Position numbers and translations under genes: made by a program. This document shows positions 42,739 to 53,270 of a DNA stretch of 64,000 nt, one piece after another (the stretch's first letter is position 1; each line of letters starts with the position of its first letter). The stretch spans positions 12,184,627 through 12,248,626 of the forward strand of contig CM055107.1 of NCBI GenBank assembly GCA_029204225.1, read 5' to 3'. This DNA comes from Diphasiastrum complanatum. Lineage: Eukaryota; Streptophyta; Lycopodiopsida; Lycopodiales; Lycopodiaceae. The notes beneath the pieces are model-generated. The model had not been told where the DNA came from, did no database searches, and was given only the letters and a program-made list of their open reading frames with translations.

Positions 42739-44675
42739 GCATTTATCGCTTACGATGAAGCAATAAAAGTTCTATACGGTTTTTAACTCAACTAAATTAC
42801 CCTAACGAGTCAAGTTCACTTCAAATTAAAAAGCATGCCTTTTTGCCCTCAAAGCTACATGGTTTCTGCCATCAAAATCCGGCACAGATTTGACATGCTA
42901 TGGAGAGAACAAGGCGCAGTTCAAGAATTTGCATGTACATGTGTCAAAATTAGCGAGTGCCAAATATGCTCGACTATGCAACTGCATCATCCTTACAGCC
43001 TCAAGCAGAATTGCTTCCAATTGATTCACCAGGTATCGACGAATTGATGTGGTCGACGGAATGTGAAATGAGCTTGGTTGCCAGTCGAAGAGCCTTCGTA
43101 AGATGTCTCATTGGATGAAAGCATGACAAGCGCAAGAAAGTTGAAGAACATGTGGTGGCTTTTGCTTTTGCTTATGGCTCATGCATTGTTTGCATGAACG
43201 CATGTGGTGACTCATTGCTTATGGCTCACACAAACGAAAAAAGCTTATGCTTTTGCTTATGGCCCATGCATTGTTTGCATGACTTTGCACACACCAATTT
43301 TGTAATGGCAACAAATGCATGTTAGTGTAGCCCTTAACAAAGGTTTTAACGTCAAAAGTTAAGATTACCATCACATCATATACTTTAACGTTGACTTTTC
43401 TTCAAACTCATTGTATTGCCTTTGCAAGGCAAGGCCAATGATGGGTTTTTTTTGCTATTTATGGCTTGCATATGAAAGTGCAAGTGTGGGCATGCATGCA
43501 AGAAAAAACATGGGATGTGAAGTTTTGTTATTTATGACTTGCATATAGAGGTGCATCTAAAGGTCCAAGTTCTTGCAATAAAGTCCTTAGCAATGCGACA
43601 TACCCTTATATTTCAAAACATTCACTTTAATGTTGACTTTTGCAAAAACTCCTTTGACCAACTTGAGCACATAGTATTGACTTTTCCAAGGCAATGCTAA
43701 AAAGGGGGTGGCGCTTTTTGACCGATGACGACACTGGATAGCTTTGATATGCTTTTTACAAATGGATGAATCATGAGTGATATAAAAATCTACATCAAGA
43801 AAAAGGCTGCATGAAATTGCATGTGCACATTAGGAATATGCATAAAAAAAGGGCTTCTTTTTTGTTTTGTTGTAACCTTTAAAATTCATGTGGCCATGAA
43901 AAAATAGACTTGATCTCTTTTTGTGCGACGCCCCCCTTTTCTTTGATGCATGCAACAACCACCTTAAGGCCCTCTTTCCATGCCACGCGTTCACCTGTCC
44001 ACAATGACAAGAAGAATTGGTGAACGGGTGAGCGAAGGCTTTTCCATGTGATTCTTCACCCACTCAGTCCGTTCTCAGGTGAGAGGGTTGATTTCCATGC
44101 AATTAGCTCTTGGAGAGCACGGGTTGATTTCCAACCTGTGCTTTACATCCGACGACCTGGTGCTTCCTGTCAAATGCAAATCTGGCAAGTGACAGTGCGG
44201 CTGCAAGCTTTCATCGATGAAGGAGAACCTCTGGCTGCAACTGAATGACAAGTCAAAGTCGCTCTCCAACGAATTGCTGCATCGCAAGACCCATTGCAAC
44301 AACGCGCGCACAATGACCCTCTCACCCGTTTTTCGTGTTGACATCCTAAACGAGCAAGGGGATCCCATGGAAAAAACCCCATTGCATATCTACTTAGTGG
44401 CCATATATAAACTTCCAGGATGCCGCCTACAACCCGTACCTTACTCGCACACTGGGATTCTAAAATCGGGACCGTCGGATATCTCCACAGCGCTCAGCTC
44501 TTGCCACGTATTAAAAATAGAACCATTCAGATACGTGCGCGTTGGCAGCGATGACGCGTGGCTGACATCCAAGTGTGGGGACGTAACAGATACGTTGTAT
44601 TAAGTCCGTCGGCAGCCCGCAGACTGGGAGCGCTGATAATCGGTGCGACCATCGGCAGAACCTGAGGCTGAGGGT

Positions 44676-44712
44676 CGACGGTCCGCAGACCGTCGGTACA
44701 GGCTACCGACGG
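44676..44712 (+). promoter_or_regulatory. Two overlapping perfect hairpins upstream of the gene
   Basis: CGACGGTC (44676-44683) and GACCGTCG (44688-44695) form an 8-bp stem with a 4-nt loop. CCGTCGGTA (44690-44698) and TACCGACGG (44704-44712) form a 9-bp stem with a 5-nt loop. They share bases 44690-44695, so only one can form at a time. They lie about 95 bp before the ATG, in the likely promoter or 5' UTR. Confidence 0.55.
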
Positions 44713-44757
44713 GTGCACCACCTGGAGGTCCAATTTAAGGTCCATATCGCCAGATGA

Positions 44758-44790
44758 AAGAGAGAGAGAGAGAGAGACAGAGAGACAGAG
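44758..44790 (+). repeat. GA microsatellite in the likely 5' UTR
   Basis: AGAGAGAG... with two GACAGAGAGACAGAG interruptions, ending 16 bases before the ATG. GA-rich stretches just upstream of start codons are common in plant genes. Confidence 0.8.
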
Positions 44791-44806
44791 TTGCGAGGTT
44801 GTGGCT

Positions 44807-45086
44807 ATGGCGCCTGGAGGAGCTCTGAGCGATGGGTTCCTGGTGCCGGGAGCCTTTGTTGGGGTGGAAATGAGAAGGGAACTGCGCCCATCTGCCCATA
44901 GGCGCTGCTGCTATACCAGTTGGGTTGCATGTGCTGCCAAATCTAGGAGTGGCATGTTTCTGAGACCGCCAGATCAATGCAGAAGCCTGCAAAGCAGCAA
45001 ATTCTCAGTAGCTGATCAGTCTCAAAGAAAGCCTCCAGTGGTGGTTTCCATGTGTAAGGATGAAGCAGAGATCACTGCAGCTCAAG
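44807..45086 (+). CDS. RHON1-like: RHON1-like gene, first coding exon (transit peptide)
   Basis: The ATG at 44807 opens a frame of about 93 codons: MAPGGALSDGFLVPGAF, then Arg/Ser/Cys-rich text (RRELRPSAHRRCCYTSW). It is poor in acidic residues, as expected of a chloroplast transit peptide. The frame stops at 45113-45115, so splicing must occur before that. Candidate donors are G|GTACAC after 45086, A|GTGACT after 45094 and T|GTAAGG near 45053. The donor at 45086 leaves phase 1, while the last exon appears to start in phase 0. Either 45094 is used or a small middle exon is missed. That this exon belongs to the Rho-N gene is inferred from order, strand and transit-peptide character. Confidence 0.55.
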
Positions 45087-48000
45087 GTACACCAGTGACT
45101 ATGTCACAAACATGAATAATTTGTCTTCTTTAGGAATGATTCATGCGGTGATGATAAGCACGCATGCATTTCTTTTTACTGGTTCCTCATTCTCAAACTA
45201 TTGTTCTCGTTACAAAGAGTGAATTTCATGTGTAAAGAGAACGCCACCCACAAACGTATTCAATTTTTTCTCAGTAAATCTGTGCAAGCTGGCTGTGAAT
45301 TACTCTTTCACTCCCTTTTGTTGTGTGAAAATCCTACGTGTATGCAGTACCCTTATTTAGGACTTAACGAGTTATGTGGATATTCTAATGCAAGTAGTAT
45401 ATGTCTTGTGATCTTAAAGGGAGGTTTCTTGTTTGCATGGATAAAGGAAGGTGGAAACATTCCCTTTGTCAGATAGTGATGAACCGGAAATTCCTTCAAT
45501 TCTGTTGTTGTCTCATGTTTTGTATTCTAGACAACTGATCTGCCATGGAATGCTTATGATGTGGTGCGGCAAGCCAAAATTTTGTTGGAATTGTCCTAAT
45601 TCCTAAGCAAGAGTAAACTAATCTTATTAGTAAATATGAAAAGCAAGAGAGAAAGACAATTGTAGTGATCACTTCATCAAACTATGATTGTAGTAAATCG
45701 CTCTTTATATAGATTTTGCTAGAGAGATTCATTTCTAATTTGCTAAAGCAAGTGACCAATAATAAGTTTCTATATTTGGTAGTCATTTTAAATAGCTTTC
45801 ACTACCAAAATAGTGCATATGTACCATTGACTAGAGTCAAACTCTAAGTTAGACTATAAGTACCGAGAGTATGCAAAGCTTGGCCTTGATTATCGTAATT
45901 AAAGTAACATTAAGGGGTAACAATTAAACATTGCTTCTGAGTTCTAAGAGCCCCTCTTAATGTTTATATTGTTGATAGCATCTATGCATAGCATAGGTAT
46001 ACATGTGTATCCTCCATGACCATCTGCTCCTAATGTCATATGAAATGAAGATTCTTAAACTTCTAAGAACCATGATCATATGCCAATATTTTGATCTCTC
46101 GTAGAGCTCCTTCGTATTTCCTATGAACCTGCTTCATATGCGTTTCCAATGTCTTGCTTTTGTCTGCATGTCCCATATGTGTGACCTCCATCAGTGTAGT
46201 CCCCTAAACCAAATAATGTGGACATGATTTCCTTCTCCATATACGTGAGAACTTTGCAATATGAAGATTGATATCGTTGATCTCCTTGAACATCTTCCGA
46301 GTTACATAGTATGAAAATTTTTCACCAATATCCCTGAAGAAAATGTAACATCATCATCATATAACTTGCCAGCCTATTTGTACCATATGTATTGATTTTC
46401 CTCTTATGTCTTCATCTCTTTGACTTTGACACGAGCTTTGAATTCAAGTAACTAGATAGTCGACTACGTCAAGTTCTTCTACTTGAACATAACAAGCTAC
46501 ACCACTAGTTTGTAGCTTGTCCTCTTCCAAAATACGACTGAAACCTTCCATTTTAGCTTCTTGATAACATCCTGGTATAAAGACTCCTTCAATTCTTTCC
46601 TAAGTGACATGGTCTTCTCTTTCAGTTGTAGATTTGGCTACCATAACCACTTGCTCAACTTCCAATCTATTGTAAGAAACTGCCTATATATCTTAATCGT
46701 CATAAATAGAAAATGGATCTACAAATGTCATACTCTCCAACTCTCTTACATCAACAAATTTGTTAAACACCCTGATGTTGATTTTTTGAGTTGAATCCAT
46801 TTCAATCCCTCTGGCATTCTCATAAGATACCATCGAATTTGTATACCAACAATTTTCCTTCTCTAAATTGTCATCGAATGATATTGATGTTGAAAATAAC
46901 TCAACTTGGCCGAGTACCAAATCATTTACTTTCACATTGGAAATCTCTTAAGCCTCTACATAATTGCCTGTTTCTTCCTTCTTATTGAATTGCTTCTTTT
47001 TATACTCAAAAGTAAACAGAGGCCATTTCCACCCAGAGACATATTGTTGCTCTGGCCCTATGCCTAGTGAGACGTTGTGGATAATGTTATTGATGCATGC
47101 ATATTGTGGTTCTGCTAGCAAATTGTACAATTTCTTAGGGTTTTCTCAAACCATCCGAGGAGCCTTGTATGATCAGCATTTAGGTTTTCCCATAATTGAC
47201 CCAGTTTCTTGAGGGTCGCAAAGAAAGGCTAAAATCAGAGTCTAATGGGTGTCCAGGCAACTTAAATGTATGCATAAGATTATCTGCTCTTACGGCTAGG
47301 TTAGTCTTCATCATGAGTTAGCCTGCCCTTTACACCCAAAGAAGTGATGGAAACAGAGTACATTGACCTTCGTACAAATGTCCAAAAGCTGATCTGGACA
47401 TATGCCTGTGCATGTGACCTGCATTTTACTCTTGGGTGCTCAGGAAGTCAGTAGGTCTTCGAGATTTCATAATATTTGATCCACACCACGCATTACGGAA
47501 ATAATGGTCTAAGATATTTTGAATGGACTTCATAAGGTTGAAGATCGCATGTTTTTCAGTTACTATCCTGGAAATAGCATTGGTACCAATTAATCTCTCA
47601 CTGAATAGCCACATTGTTAATCGAATTCTGTGATGAGCTCATCACAAAACACTCAAGAAATGAGTATAAAAGGTTCTATTGTTCATCAAAATGTTGCATG
47701 TGTACTAAAAGAGGTACGTGTTTTGGAACAAGAAACAGGTTCATGGTATGATTGCGAAATCATTTGGATGTAGTGGAAGTGTGTGCGTCCTTTGATATAC
47801 CTCCCATAGCCTTTAATTACCTTGCAGTTGTCAATCACTTGGATGGCCAAATTTTCTTAAAGTTTACTGACTGGAATGGAGACAATTGATGCACAACAAT
47901 TGATCACATGTTTTTCTAGAAATCTTGCTTAATAGCGCAGAGACAGAGAGACAGAGATAGACATCGAAGTCTAGAAATAGAAGACCAGTGGTATTTATGA

Positions 48001-48898
48001 GAAGCTCGTAAGTGCCTGTAAACTTTGAGTTGGAATTGTTGATTGCACAGGGTTGCTTCTTGAGCAGGGAGCTCCATAGTAGGGATGTTTTGCAGCTGCT
48101 CAACACAGGTAGATTTTTGAAGCAGGTAGCACAAATCTAGAATTGTGCGGCAGTTATTGCAACTTACTGAGAAAATTTCTGCTTTTTCTCCTCAAGACTG
48201 CAACCTGCAGCCCTAAACTTGAACATGGACAAATTTGTAAAACCATTTTCTGTGTTATGAAATGCATACTGGAAGTAGGCTACAATAATGATCTGATTGA
48301 CTATAGCCATAAGTTTATACCATAAGAGTTACAATTTACCTTTGATTCGCCCAAGATACTGTCCAGCAAAAAACCTGACAGAAAATTGTACTTGAAGACC
48401 TCTCACCTTGTTTTTGATCCATAAAATCAAGTCTTTTTTTATGATTTATAAAACTCTGTAAGAAAGCATTTAGCTTTGCCTGCATGAATATGATGCTCAT
48501 AGATTTTCTGCCTTGACCCTGATATACATCTATAAATCTGCATTCCCTTTTTTTTTGTTTCCTTATAATCATTAGGTTATCAAGTCAACAATGTCCTGTA
48601 TGTTGGACTATAATCTATAACTGCATGACTTTTATACAGTTTTGAATTCTTCCATAAATACTCTACACCAATCTAATTATGAAATTGGAAAAATTATATC
48701 AAGTCAACAACGTTCTGTATGTTGGATTATAATCTGTAACTGCATGATTTTTTATATCAGTTTCAAAATTCTTCCATAAACACCAAGTTAATTGGGAAAA
48801 TCATTCAATATAATGCTATAGAGACAACAGTATGTTAATCTTTGTCTATCTTGTGTTTGTGGTGGTGTTTTGCAACTGAGGTCTCCACTTTGATGCAG
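45087..48898 (+). other. Intron region of the RHON1-like gene (about 3.8 kb)
   Basis: No exon could be fixed here. TGTTGGAATTGTCCTAATTCC at about 45584, with a TATATAGA box near 45712, looks like a decayed LTR start. 46000-47600 has no clear frame and may be old transposon. A long direct duplication lies at 48578-48782. A polypyrimidine-poor acceptor TTTGATGCAG ends at 48898, and a second AG is at 48880. Confidence 0.4.
48578..48782. repeat. Direct duplication in the intron, about 85-bp unit
   Basis: TATCAAGTCAACAAYGTYCTG through TTCTTCCATAAA occurs twice, at about 48578-48660 and 48697-48782, separated by 36 bp and roughly 85-90% alike. It lies just upstream of the last exon. Confidence 0.7.
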
Positions 48899-50362
48899 CT
48901 TTTGGAACTGGCAGAGCTTGCAGATGGGAGCATTTTCTTTTCTTTTGGAGAGAAACCAATTGCACAGAATGCAAAGAATGTGGAGGAGATGTCCCTTTCC
49001 CCTACCGAACACTCTGTGGTAGCGCGGGTACATCTTCCAAATCGGTGGCCATCACAATTTAAGAAGCAGTTGCCATATCCAGTCCTCAGTGGAATTCAAG
49101 AGAGTGCTGGTAGCTTATCTTTTAAGAAAGACACAAATAGCAATCATTCATACAGTGTGAAATTTCTCAACAAAAGTAAATTCAGTTCATCTGGAAAAGC
49201 TAGGCATATCCCTTGTAGATTTCCCTCTAATTTCATTAGAAAGTCCCCTATTTCTTTGACAGGGGTTGGCAACTCAGCTGAATCTCCGTCACAGGGGTTG
49301 AAAATGCCTCCTAGAGCAACAGATGAGACAGAGTCAGGAAAAAAAGGTTTTACTCCTATTCGGTTGCCATCCAAGTTTGTCAAGAAATCTCCAATTTCCT
49401 TGGTTGCTGAGATAAAAGCCCATATAGGGAATAAATATCCTGAAACAGCGAATAAGGAAATTGCAAGAAAAGCTGGTCACACTTGTTCACGCTTTTTCTC
49501 CAAGTTTGTCAGACAATCTCCTATCCCAGCGTCATTGGTTGGTCCACTTGCTGCATTTCCCTCGAATAAAAGTAATGCTTCCAGATCAAGAAGTAGCAAA
49601 AGCGCTATGGTCATTTTGGAGGATTTGAAATCTATGCATGGAGCTAAAGAGATAGATAGTATACATTCCAAAAGCTATTCTCAAAGTATGATTTCAGGTA
49701 AGGGCACAAACTGGAAGCTAGATTCCGATACTCATAATCAGGATCAAAGTCCTGCAGACGTGGTTATGGCTGATAGTAAGATTGGCTTAGAGTTAAAAGC
49801 AGGAGGTTTTAAAAAAAACGACCATTTGATCTCTAAGGCCAAGGTAACTTCTCGACGGGTTGATAAAAATGTTCATCATGTTTCGGATGAGCTTACCCGG
49901 CCCAATTCTTTTGCCAAAATGAGCATTCCACCACAGGTAGATCGCCATGCTCCTACACGCCTTCCATCCAAGTTTGTGCGCATATCACCCATACCTTCAG
50001 CAGGTGGGCCAAAGGATGTGCAAGCTTGCTCGCGGGAAACTCAGCAATCCCATGTTGGTACGAAAAAGGACTCTGCCAAAGTTGCATTCCTTGAAAGCTC
50101 TAAAAAGAATAAAAAGACTGTGATGCATGACAATGGAAAGGGTAAAACAACTAAAGATATTCCAAAGGTGGAGGAAATTAAACTGGACTGGTCTAGTAGT
50201 TCCATCGCCACGTCTTCATCTGATAATCACAAGTCTCATCATGATTATTCACAATATACAGTTCCAGAGCTGAAAATGCTTGCAAAGTCATTAAATCTTA
50301 AAGGTTACTCAAAGCTACGAAAACAAGAGCTACTAGAACTACTGCAGTCAGCATATCAGTAG
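48899..50362 (+). CDS. RHON1-like: RHON1-like gene, last exon: PSKFVR repeats and C-terminal Rho-N domain
   Basis: The frame is open from 48842, but the residues before 48899 look intronic; the first credible coding is LLELAELADGSIFF. About 487 codons end at TAG 50360-50362. The last 40 residues (codons about 50240-50359) form a Rho-N domain: QYTVPELKMLAKSLNLKGYS, then KLRKQELLELLQS. This fold binds RNA in bacterial Rho and in plastid RHON1, which aids plastid RNA processing and transcription termination. Rice BP-73 has the same C-terminus. Upstream are five copies of an RLPSKFVRKSPIP-like motif at 49034-49081, 49208-49255, 49352-49399, 49481-49528 and 49949-49996, plus a weak sixth at 49892-49933. 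The rest is Ser/Lys-rich and likely disordered. No stops or frameshifts: a live gene. The Rho-N call is strong; which paralogue it is remains inferred. Confidence 0.8.
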   Translation, partial: LLELAELADGSIFFSFGEKPIAQNAKNVEEMSLSPTEHSVVARVHLPNRWPSQFKKQLPYPVLSGIQESAGSLSFKKDTNSNHSYSVKFLNKSKFSSSGKARHIPCRFPSNFIRKSPISLTGVGNSAESPSQGLKMPPRATDETESGKKGFTPIRLPSKFVKKSPISLVAEIKAHIGNKYPETANKEIARKAGHTCSRFFSKFVRQSPIPASLVGPLAAFPSNKSNASRSRSSKSAMVILEDLKSMHGAKEIDSIHSKSYSQSMISGKGTNWKLDSDTHNQDQSPADVVMADSKIGLELKAGGFKKNDHLISKAKVTSRRVDKNVHHVSDELTRPNSFAKMSIPPQVDRHAPTRLPSKFVRISPIPSAGGPKDVQACSRETQQSHVGTKKDSAKVAFLESSKKNKKTVMHDNGKGKTTKDIPKVEEIKLDWSSSSIATSSSDNHKSHHDYSQYTVPELKMLAKSLNLKGYSKLRKQELLELLQSAYQ

Positions 50363-51519
50363 GATACCACCACTTCAGTTTTGCAGTTTTGTGCCACTGG
50401 ACTGTGTTTTGCAGAGTTACAGAGTCATTAATTGGTTTCCTTGTCTTATGTGGTCTGTAGCCTTATAGGCACAAATATTACTTCTGCACTGAGGATCTTG
50501 AATAGAGATCGACCATGTGGAGCTTGCCAGTTTGTTTAGTTGAAAAGGGTGCACAGAACAGCAATCATTGTCGTTTGTTGGTTTAGAATGTGGATTAGAT
50601 CACCTTAAAAAACACTCAAAAATATAGTCATCATATTATTTTTATCCAGATTTTTGTACAGCATGGTGCAGAAGTTTCTGCTCTCTTTACTTGTGTTCAT
50701 GGAATGCAAATAGTATTAAAAAATATGACTCGCTGTCAGAGTCTCATGTTGAAATATGTGTGCAGATTATGGTGTGACACTTTGAAATTTGAGATCACGA
50801 CATTTATACATACCTAACTTGAATATGTATTGAGCATATACCTTGTAATATAATGACATCATAAATGATATCTAATGGCTTATTATTTAGTTTGTATTTG
50901 CAGATATGTAATAAAAAATTGAGTCTCAAACCATCTAATCAAACGTCACGCAGCTGGTTTGAATGCTAATTTTGGCAATAAAAGCCAAGATGCCTCCATT
51001 TTAAATGAAAAATCTGAAGGTGGCTGTGTGATTACGGTGTCAGTACCTAACAAGAAATTACTGTAGAAGTATTAACATATCTTTTTCTGGCACGTTTAAC
51101 AGTGTGCAGAGTCTTGGCATTGGCCCAGCTGCAGACCCATGCATTGAACTTGGCCAAGGAATACTCCAAATTTCAGATGTGCACAACGAGGAGACCCTTG
51201 CATTTAGAATTTTGATTTATAATTTTGAAGCATGCCAATGCAGTCGGTAAGTAAGTTTGTATGAATAAATGGGAGGTAAAAATTTATCCGGGACCCTTTT
51301 TTTTTAATTTTCCTTCATGTTTTTTTTCAGGCAGTGGTCGTGCTGCCCACGGGCCGCTTGACCCTGCCCAAAAAAAAACCTCCCCATTTTTCAAATTTTC
51401 AACCCTCCCCTTTGCCAACCCGCCCACATACTTGCGGGCTCACATTGCTAGTATATAGGATAAGAGAATAATAATGCCTTTCATAACGTTGCCTGTTAAA
51501 AAAAAGCAAAAAAAGCAAA
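50363..51519 (+). other. 3' UTR and downstream spacer
   Basis: AT-rich with no long frame. Possible polyadenylation signals are AATAAA-like at about 50909 (GTAATAAAAAA) and 51263 (ATGAATAAATGG). 51296-51420 has T and A homopolymer runs around a GC-rich patch (GCTGCCCACGGGCCGCTTG). Gamma-3 begins near 51520. Confidence 0.4.
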
Positions 51520-51883
51520 TGCGCTCTTGATTGTGTTTTCCATTGCTTTCTATTTTCATGTTTATTGTTTGCCATAGTGAATGTTTTTCCATTAGCAAGC
51601 ATAAGGAGCATTTGAGCTAACCTTCACCCTCACTCTCTATCTCTCTCTTTCTCTTCTCTTCTCAATATTTTCTTTTCCATTCCTTCTCTTCAACCAAAAC
51701 CATGATGAATGTTAGTGTAGAGGAGTAGAGTTAAAGAGGAGTAGTATAGTGGTGAGTAGAGTTAAGTGAGAAAGTAGGAAATTAACTAAAAGTAGCATCT
51801 CCGCATAGTTAGGTACCTATCTAGTGATCTAATCTTTGTTGACAGGCGGAAGGGCTATACTACGAGAGATCTTCGACTCCACA
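51520..51883 (+). repeat. Gamma-3 5' LTR, truncated
   Basis: It matches about 3955-4325 of the gamma-1 LTR (CTCTTGRTTGTGTTTTC ... GAGATCTTCGACYCCACA). The promoter part with CCAAT and TATA is missing, so this copy has no LTR promoter of its own. Confidence 0.8.
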
Positions 51884-51884
51884 G

Positions 51885-51901
51885 TGGCGCCGTTGCCGAG
51901 G
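51885..51901 (+). promoter_or_regulatory. Gamma-3 primer binding site, tRNA-Asp type
   Basis: TGGCGCCGTTGCCGAGG, one base after the LTR. It matches the tRNA-Asp-type site except near its end. Confidence 0.8.
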
Positions 51902-53270
51902 ATAGATTTTCACTAACTAGTTTAGCTGCATTTTAGCTATTTTCTTGCTTTTTAGAGTAGTTTAGGTAGATTTTTGGGAGTTTAGTGTTAGTTTTCTGTA
52001 TTTTTTTGTGTTTGGACTGTTCATAGCTAGCGGAGGAGGTGTGAGAGGGTAGAGGAGGCCCTGAACAACCTCTAAGGGCTTGAAACCCAAACCAATCATC
52101 CAAAAAACTCAAAAAACACACCAATCTGCATTTTGGAGGAAAAAAGAGCCAAAAAACTCATCAGAATTTTATATCTCCAAAATCAGTGGGAATTAACCCT
52201 TGAATGACTGGCAGCAGCTCCAAGGTATTGTCCCAGACCTGCATAGAAATATGCAAGAGTTAGTTCCAAGCATATTGTAAAAATCAGAGAAAAATCTTAA
52301 AAAATTCAAAAAACCCTTGAAAAAATTCAAAAAAATTCAAATCTTCATAAGAACTCTCGCAGAGCCTTCTGAAGTTCCATCTCAGTGAGACCAGGAAACA
52401 GAGAAGCTTGCGAGAGTTAGTTTGATGAATAAGTGTTTGTGCGAGAGTTCCTAGTGAAAAAAAGACGGAAAAGTACAAGTGAACCCTCGCAGACACTGAA
52501 ATTTTCAGTTCTAGTGGTCAAGAACTCTCGTAGAGGATTCTGAAGCTCCATCTCAGTGAGACCAGGACACAGAAGAGCTTGCGAGAGTTAGTTTGATTCC
52601 AGTGAGCATAAAATTGGATTTAAGTGTCAAAAAATCACTAAAAAGTGAAGATCTAGCAAATCCTTCCAGTAAGAACTCTCGCAGACCCTCTCAATCAATT
52701 CAGAATGTCAAATTACATCAGTGATGAAGACAACAAGAGTTAGTATGAAGATCTGGTGAAGATCAAGCACCAAAAGTGATTTTGAACCCTCGTAGATAGT
52801 GAAATTTTTACTTGCGAGAGTTAACTCTCGTAGAGAATTCTATAGTGAGATCTGACCCAGATCGAGCTACTGTGAAGCTTGCGAGAGTTACTTCCCAGAG
52901 ATTTGAAAGATATCAAGTTTTTTACCTGCAAAAATAGCTAAAGAACCATCGCACAGCCAACCCTCGCACAAGATCGCAAACCAGATCCAACTACTGTCAA
53001 AATCTCAGGTCAATCAGTGCAAGGAGTAAAAAGTTATCAAGAAAAAACCACCGTAAAAGGCCTAAAATTCATTCTGGCCGATCAGATCGATCAGATCCTT
53101 GAAGATCCAGACTGCATGCTACTGTATAAGCAAGATCCAATCACTTTGGGACCCACCATCAGATGAATCTGAAATCAGAACGATCAATAGCACGAATGAT
53201 AGCAAATTAGGCACCACACCTTCCCAGATTAGCAGTTGTGCAACAAGAGGCAGAACCGGAACCAACACCA
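51902..53270 (+). other. Gamma-3 5' leader with hairpin cassettes
   Basis: AACTCTCGCAGA-type motifs and their inverse TGCGAGAGTT recur from 52352 to 52970. Pair 1: AACTCTCGCA (52352-52361) and TGCGAGAGTT (52409-52418), perfect, 47-nt loop. Pair 2: 52523-52532 and 52580-52589, one G-U pair, 47-nt loop. A near-palindrome TGCGAGAGTTAACTCTCGTA lies at 52813-52832. A later copy pairs AACTCTCGTAGAG with GCTTGCGAGAGTTA (about 52823-52885). No gag-like coding before about 53238. Confidence 0.6.

Larger units (their letters stand above)
42154..44735. other. Spacer upstream of the host gene
   Basis: No convincing gene. 42170-42470 is rich in TTCGCGAA/TTCGTGAA palindromes with CTTCGTGTCTTTTCG repeats, possibly the decayed body of Copia-3. 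A 36-38-bp tandem duplication is at 42662-42738. Direct repeats occur at 43150-43290 (CTTTTGCTTATGG, CATGCATTGTTTGCATGA twice) and 43340-43690 (TTTAAYGTTGACTTTT). GGGTTGATTTCCA occurs twice near 44096 and 44131. A TATATAAAC is at about 44404. Four ACGT cores lie between 44510 and 44600. Confidence 0.5.

Noticed and set aside
44048-44745. Frames on both strands upstream of the host gene
   Set aside because: Short, overlapping, without domains, and in the GC-rich promoter region where stops are scarce.
48842-48898. First 19 codons of the open frame before the last host exon
   Set aside because: Begins with TTG, reads SILCLWWCFATEVSTLMQ, and ends at a good AG acceptor; taken as intron.
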